64,000 nucleotides of DNA from positions 992,001 through 1,056,000 of the forward strand of contig OY969912.1 of the NCBI GenBank assembly GCA_963704505.1. The letters are read 5' to 3'. Positions 59,822-64,000 of the stretch are shown piece by piece; within the stretch, counting starts at the first letter, position 1; each line of letters starts with the position of its first letter. Source of the DNA: VRUE01 sp963704505 (GTDB taxonomy: Bacteria; Actinomycetota; Thermoleophilia; Solirubrobacterales; 70-9). The translations under genes and the position numbers were made by a program. The notes beneath the pieces are model-generated. The model saw nothing but the letters and a program-made list of their open reading frames with translations. It searched no databases and was not told the DNA's origin.

Positions 59822-61051
59822 CTAGCCTTCGTATTCGGGGAAGAACTTCGGGGTGACCCTGGTGACAAGCGAAGGCTTGCGCTGGTCAAAGTCATAGATC
59901 CACCACGGCCCGACCGGAATGTGGCTTTTTGGCGTGTACTTAAGTTGGCCCATGACCGTGTGATGCGGCTTGGCCTCGAGCGCATCGGCGAGAACTTCGC
60001 CATCGACGCTGCCGGTTTCACGGATCACATCCAGGATCAGCTGACCGGCCGCATAGGAGGCAAGGAGGTTTCCTGAGGTGTCCGTGTTGACCCCCTCGCC
60101 CTTCAGTTTCGTGAAGAGCTTCGCCGTTTCGGTAGTTGCCGGATCGTAGGCGGATCCATTGAGCGTCGCATAGATGCGTCCGGTGTTTGGAATGGCCTTC
60201 AGCCAAAAAACACCATCGAAGGAACTTGGCGCCGTGATCGGCAGATCGACCCCCGCTGCGCGTATCTGCTTTACCACCGAGGCGCCGCCGGGAGGGTAGG
60301 AGCAGACATTGATCGAATCCGCATCGGAGCCCTTCAGCTCGCTGATCTGGCTCGCAACGGACTCATCTTCGTTCTTGAAGTCGGCTGAGCCGGCGATTTC
60401 TCCACCGAGGTGCTTCCACGTTTCTTCGAAGCCGAAGCAGTCAACCTTGCCCATTGGGATCGAGGTATCCCTAAAGAGGAAGGGGTGCTTGAAGCCTTTC
60501 TGATGGAGGAAGGTCGCTCTGGCGCTCGCCTCGCTGACCAGGCTGCGGTTGGCACTGAAAGAGAGTCTGCCGGTGTACGGAGGCCCATAACCCGGTTCAC
60601 TCGCGCACAAGGTGAAGTTGAGCAGGTCGTGTTCTTCGGCAATTGGGGCTCCTGCCGCGGCAATCGGTGTTTCACAGCTGTAGAGGAGAACATCAGCCCC
60701 ACCTTCGATCACCTTCTGAGCGGCGACCGGCGCCTGCTGAGTTTCGGAGCGATTATCGGCTTCGATCACACGAATCTTGTGGCCGTCGATGCCGCCTTTC
60801 GCGTTGGTTTCATCGACCAGCTCCTTAATCGCAGCGATATTCCCGTCATAGGGCGCGAGGTAGCCCGTCTTGCCGATCGCCGCACCGATCACGATTTCCT
60901 TTGGAAGGCCTTTGCTAGCTGCGGTGTCCTGGGAGTCACTGTCACTTCCGCATCCGCTGAGCAGGATCGCCCCAACAAGGACCGCTGCAAGGAAGAAACC
61001 TGTACCACCTCTAGACCACCCTGCCATTGCGCGCAACTCCTCACCTTCCAT
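59822..61051 (-). CDS. Branched-chain-type ABC transporter substrate-binding lipoprotein (LivJ-like)
   Basis: I chose ATG 61051; ATG 61081 and ATG 61027 are alternatives. The signal peptide ends in a lipobox (LLSGC), followed by a Gly/Ser/Asp linker. The mature protein has the Peripla_BP_6 fold (IVIGAAIGKTGYLAPYDGNI; KIRVIEADNRSETQQAPVAA; GGADVLLYSCETPIAAAGAP). It captures the substrate for LivH/LivM-LivG/LivF encoded convergently. Separation of the binding-protein gene from the permease operon, with a GntR gene behind it, suggests independent control. Confidence 0.92.
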   Translation of the reverse strand: MEGEELRAMAGWSRGGTGFFLAAVLVGAILLSGCGSDSDSQDTAASKGLPKEIVIGAAIGKTGYLAPYDGNIAAIKELVDETNAKGGIDGHKIRVIEADNRSETQQAPVAAQKVIEGGADVLLYSCETPIAAAGAPIAEEHDLLNFTLCASEPGYGPPYTGRLSFSANRSLVSEASARATFLHQKGFKHPFLFRDTSIPMGKVDCFGFEETWKHLGGEIAGSADFKNEDESVASQISELKGSDADSINVCSYPPGGASVVKQIRAAGVDLPITAPSSFDGVFWLKAIPNTGRIYATLNGSAYDPATTETAKLFTKLKGEGVNTDTSGNLLASYAAGQLILDVIRETGSVDGEVLADALEAKPHHTVMGQLKYTPKSHIPVGPWWIYDFDQRKPSLVTRVTPKFFPEYEG

Positions 61052-61459
61052 GTTGTCGGGTCTCTCTCGAGTCCGGCGCACTCTATGGACCCTGGCTAGT
61101 CAGCCAATACTTATTACTTGGCTATTTGCGGCCTCTAGTTGTATACACATAAGTTCACAAAACAACGGTAAATCGCGAACCTGCTGATTCTTGTAGTAAC
61201 AAACTTGCCAGCAGGACCGCGGCGCCTATACGGTCGCTCGGCTCGCGACCCTGGCCAAATCGCGCGGGCTGTTCCCAGTCAGTTGTGTGCGGCTGGCGGG
61301 TCTGGGGTCGTCAATCGTTCGACGCTCCGGACCCGCCGCGCCTAACTAAATCCTCCGAGGTGAAGCAGATGTGGAAGTGCGAGAACTACAAAGACGGCCT
61401 GGGTGGAGCGGCCCGCGAAGGGTGAGCCCCCAGCGCCTTCGCGAGTGAGGACAAGCGCC
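61052..61459. other. 408-bp intergenic region, promoter of the lipoprotein gene, 18-bp motif
   Basis: No supported gene is seen (an 18-codon frame at 61370 was judged too weak). It contains a copy of the 18-bp dispersed motif (61143-61160), about 90-110 nt upstream of the lipoprotein start, in an AT-rich patch. Confidence 0.5.
61143..61160 (+). repeat. 18-bp dispersed motif, copy 3
   Basis: It reads ATACACATAAGTTCACAA and matches 12425-12442 (minus strand) and 37941-37958 at every position but the eighth. Confidence 0.65.
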
Positions 61460-61738
61460 ATGTCACTGCGGATCTCTTGCATCCAGAAGAACGATCGCCC
61501 TAACGCTCACGAGCGGATCAAGAAAGTTGGCGGCACCAACTCCGACGGGACACGCTGGTGGCTGACCGCCGATGAGGCGATCGCGGGGATCGAGTCTCGG
61601 CGTTATGACTTCTACCTGCAGGTCGATGGCCGTCGCGTCGACGTCGTCCTCGCCGAGCGACGCGGTCGCTGGTATCTGAAGACCGAGAACGACGGCGAGT
61701 CGCCGGACGCCCTGCTCGCCCTTCCGGAGTGCCCGTGA
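61460..61738 (+). CDS. DUF3892 domain protein (92 aa)
   Basis: ATG 61460 starts the domain directly. The visible family pattern is ISCIQKNDRPNAHERIKKVG, GTRWWLTADEAIAGIESRRY, DFYLQ and RWYLKTENDGESPDALLALP ending in C-P. DUF3892 proteins are short and of unknown function, and often lie in mobile or defence-related neighbourhoods. The stop TGA overlaps a GTG of the next gene. Confidence 0.82.
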   Translation: MSLRISCIQKNDRPNAHERIKKVGGTNSDGTRWWLTADEAIAGIESRRYDFYLQVDGRRVDVVLAERRGRWYLKTENDGESPDALLALPECP

Positions 61739-62217
61739 ACTGGCTGCGATCGGCGTCGCTGGCTCTCTGTGTACTCGCCGTCGGCGGAGTCCTCGGCTGC
61801 AGCTCTGGGTCTGATGGCACCGCGACGTCCGCTCGTCCAGAAGTTGTCGAAAGCCCCACCCCTGCTCAGCAACGCGCTGCAGTCCGCCACCGTGCATTGC
61901 GCAGACGCGCCCACGCCGCCGCTCGTCGAGCCAGGCATGCTCGTCTCGTCGCCGCCCGCAGGCACCATGCCGACCAGGTTCGCGCCGAAGCTGAAGCCGA
62001 GGCTCAGGCAGCTGCCGAAGAATCCGCATCCGAAGAAGCCAGCACCGAATGCGATCCCAACTACTCCGGCGCCTGTCTCAGCCCGACGGCCTCCGACTAC
62101 GACTGCGCCGGCGGCAGCGGCGACGGCCCCGAGTACACCGGCACCGTAACGGTGACCGGCGAAGACCACTATGGCCTTGACGCTGATGGCGACGGTGTCG
62201 GCTGCGAGGCCGATTGA
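61735..62217 (+). CDS. Putative lipoprotein with excalibur calcium-binding domain
   Basis: GTG 61735 overlaps the upstream stop (GTGA); another GTG lies two codons earlier. The signal peptide ends at a lipobox (GGVLGC, Cys ~22). The middle is Ala/Arg/His-rich and probably helical. The C-terminal ~50 residues are an excalibur domain: CDPNYSGACLS, DYDC, and the Asp-rich loop LDADGDGVGCE. Excalibur domains are extracellular and often found with nucleases; no nuclease domain is present here. Confidence 0.75.
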   Translation: MNWLRSASLALCVLAVGGVLGCSSGSDGTATSARPEVVESPTPAQQRAAVRHRALRRRAHAAARRARHARLVAARRHHADQVRAEAEAEAQAAAEESASEEASTECDPNYSGACLSPTASDYDCAGGSGDGPEYTGTVTVTGEDHYGLDADGDGVGCEAD

Positions 62218-62496
62218 GTTCCCTCTGCCGCTCCGGACCTTCCTATTACCGAGAGAGCGTCCCGTTTGGCACCGGCCGCCAGTGAGCCGCTACGACCGAT
62301 AGCTGATCGCGTCGAGCGATCCGGCCAACTCCAAATTGTCGTTGCGGGGGAGAGGTTGCTGCTCTCGCCTCTTGTGCCGGTGTAAAGCGCCAACCCCGCC
62401 GCGAGCCGCCGAACCCCTCGATGGTCGCACGCTCTGCGTGCAGGTCTCGGGGCACCGGCTCCCGCGACGGGCGGGGCCACGGCCAAGGAGCGAAAG

Positions 62497-64000
62497 ATGA
62501 GCAAGATAACCACCGACGTCGTCCCGATCTCGAAGATCGAGGTCGCCGAGGACTTCAACCCACGCAGCGATTTCGACGAGCGCCGCCTCGCCGAGCTTGA
62601 GGCCTCGATTCGCCAGAGCGGCCTCGTGACCGCGCTCACCGTGCGCCGCAACGGCGGCGAGAAGTACGTGCTGGTCGCCGGTCAGCGACGGCTGATCGCA
62701 GCTCGGCGCGCCGGCCTGGCCGAAGTACCGGTCCTGATCCGCGAGGGCTCCGATGCCCTCGCCGCGGCGATCGCCGAGAACCTGATCCGCGAGGACCTCG
62801 ACCCGATCGAGGAGGCGCGGGCTCTAAAGCGCCTCGCCGAGGCCGAGAAGCTCCCCACCCACAAGAAGCTCGCGGAGCGAGTCGGCAAGTCCAGCGCCTA
62901 CGTCTCTGAGCGACTTCGGCTGCTGGCACTGCCCGACAAGGTGCAGGCAAAGATCGGCGATGGCAGCGTTCCGGTCGCCGCCGAGCCCAATCTGCGGAGG
63001 ACCGCCAAGGTCTGCCCGGCGATCGCGGAGTGCGCCTGCGAGTTGGTGGCCAAGGGCGAGATCGAAGGTCGCGACCTGGTCGAGCGTTTTGACGAGGTTC
63101 TCTACGCCGTCGCCGAGAGCGACCTCCGCGAGAAACCGACGATGCTCGACATCGGTCGCGGGATCTGGCTGAGCCAGGTGGTCGAGGATGCCGAGCGCCA
63201 TTCCGAGATCGCCGAGCGCTGGCGTAGAGCAACGCCCTATGGCAACTCCGAGGATCCGATGATCCGCTTCGAGGACGCCGAGGTCGACGCCGCCCGGGCT
63301 TCCGGTTGCCTGCTGGAGTACGAGGCCGACCGGGGCGAATGGAAAAGCCAGATCGCGTTTCTCTGCGACCGCGAGCTGGCCGCCGACCTGGCCAACCGGG
63401 TCCTAGAGCGAGCCGAGAAACGGGCGGCCAAACTGGCCAAGGAGGCCGCCGAGCGGGCCGGGGATGACCCCGACCTTGATCCGGAGGCCGCTGCAGAGCT
63501 GCTGAAAGAGGAGCGCCGCGACCAGCGCAAGAAGACGAAGCGCGAGGCAGAGAAAGCGCGGACATTCAACCTCGAGCTGGGCCGCAGGCTGATCGCCCGC
63601 CGAGGGGCCAGGAGCCGCAAGGAACACAGCCTCGATCGGGCCCGGGCGATCGCCGAGGTCGTCCTCTCCGACAACGCCAACCTGGCGGGACGCGGACTTC
63701 GCCTCGTCCTCTCGCAACTACAGGAGGTCGAGGTCAAACAGCTGAAGTCCGGCGAGGCTCGCGAGCACGTGAGCTACAAGAGCGCCGAGTCGTGCGACTC
63801 TTACCTGCGGGCGCGTATCGAGGAAACCAAGAGCGCGAACGAGATCCTCGAGCTGCTCTCCGACGCTCTGATCGCCGCCTCGCAGGCCGACCAGCGAGAG
63901 CTGCCGCAGTCGCGTCGGGTCAACTTCTGGCTTCACTCAGAAGAGCCGGTGAAGAAGCTGCTCGCCGCAGACGTCAAAGCGGTCCGGCCGCGGCGGCAGA
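62497..64000 (+). CDS. ParB/Srx-like partition family protein, 3' truncated by window
   Basis: ATG 62497 has a strong ribosome site (AAGGAG, 62485-62490). At least 501 codons are open to the window edge. The N-terminal ParB domain has VPISKIEVAEDFNPRSDFDE, the box GQRRLIAARRAG (GERR variant) and ENLIREDLDPIEEA. A HTH follows (KKLAERVGKSSAYVSERLRL). The rest (~residues 170-501) is a long helical, charged extension absent from chromosomal ParB, with a Lys/Arg/Glu coiled coil at ~300-350. Long ParB-like proteins of this kind are usually plasmid- or integrative-element-borne. No parA is visible. Confidence 0.85.
   Translation, partial: MSKITTDVVPISKIEVAEDFNPRSDFDERRLAELEASIRQSGLVTALTVRRNGGEKYVLVAGQRRLIAARRAGLAEVPVLIREGSDALAAAIAENLIREDLDPIEEARALKRLAEAEKLPTHKKLAERVGKSSAYVSERLRLLALPDKVQAKIGDGSVPVAAEPNLRRTAKVCPAIAECACELVAKGEIEGRDLVERFDEVLYAVAESDLREKPTMLDIGRGIWLSQVVEDAERHSEIAERWRRATPYGNSEDPMIRFEDAEVDAARASGCLLEYEADRGEWKSQIAFLCDRELAADLANRVLERAEKRAAKLAKEAAERAGDDPDLDPEAAAELLKEERRDQRKKTKREAEKARTFNLELGRRLIARRGARSRKEHSLDRARAIAEVVLSDNANLAGRGLRLVLSQLQEVEVKQLKSGEAREHVSYKSAESCDSYLRARIEETKSANEILELLSDALIAASQADQRELPQSRRVNFWLHSEEPVKKLLAADVKAVRPRRQ

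Noticed and set aside
61370..61426. 18-codon frame MWKCENYKDGLGGAAREG
   Set aside because: It has only a weak ribosome site, no overlap with the next gene and nothing to separate it from chance.
1..64000. CRISPR array, rRNA or tRNA genes, IS elements
   Set aside because: I saw no regularly spaced repeats, no rRNA or tRNA structure and no transposase. The repeats found are dispersed pairs or triplets only.

Overview
The window is high-GC DNA with dense coding, short gaps and many 4-nt start/stop overlaps. The gene content points to an actinobacterium, probably of the class Thermoleophilia (Solirubrobacterales-like): ECF sigma cassettes, a collagen-like exported protein, large exported proteins with Fn3/propeller domains, several P450/Baeyer-Villiger/Rieske oxygenases, and few characterised homologues. 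The lineage is inferred from gene style; no rRNA or tRNA gene was seen.

Layout. 0-11.5 kb: a duplicated two-gene unit for large exported proteins (A = Fn3/propeller protein with a basic tail, B = cysteine-rich four-repeat protein), with a collagen-like gene between the copies. The B paralogues carry an apparently exact 548-bp direct repeat. 11.7-17.8 kb: GNAT, PAP2 phosphatase, SDR, then a coupled TetR-P450-Baeyer-Villiger monooxygenase operon with a clear palindromic operator. 18-22.6 kb: exported/lipoproteins and a first ECF sigma plus membrane-partner cassette. 23.0-39.2 kb: an accessory, defence-like island. It holds a degenerate RuvC-like protein plus kinase, a divergent regulator pair around a perfect palindrome, a DUF4160 remnant, three HEPN-type proteins with Rx4H motifs (one in an operon with a membrane TPR protein), an exported subtilase next to a KAP-like membrane NTPase, and a nucleotidyltransferase/small-protein pair. 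Repeated intergenic elements punctuate this part. 39.3-42.1 kb: a second ECF cassette and two decayed genes (Imm8-like, GNAT). 42.2-44.9 kb: small regulators and a PucR-type regulator. 44.9-52.9 kb: an MMPL exporter operon with three members of a ~265-aa exported family (a fourth lies at 10.7 kb) and a TetR gene. 53-61 kb: amidase, a branched-chain-type ABC importer with a LivM-LivG fusion, a Rieske oxygenase, a GntR regulator and a LivJ-like lipoprotein, which looks like an uptake-and-oxidation catabolic unit. 61.4-64 kb: DUF3892 protein, excalibur lipoprotein, and a long ParB-like protein running off the window.

Sequence quality or decay: single-base frameshifts break otherwise convincing reading frames near 35.2, 41.25, 41.43, 42.06 and 45.13 kb. 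Two long genes (MMPL at 49.0 kb, amidase at 54.3 kb) have homologous N-termini that extend upstream of any ATG/GTG/TTG. Either this is real gene decay and non-canonical initiation, or the assembly has residual indels; the sequence alone cannot decide.
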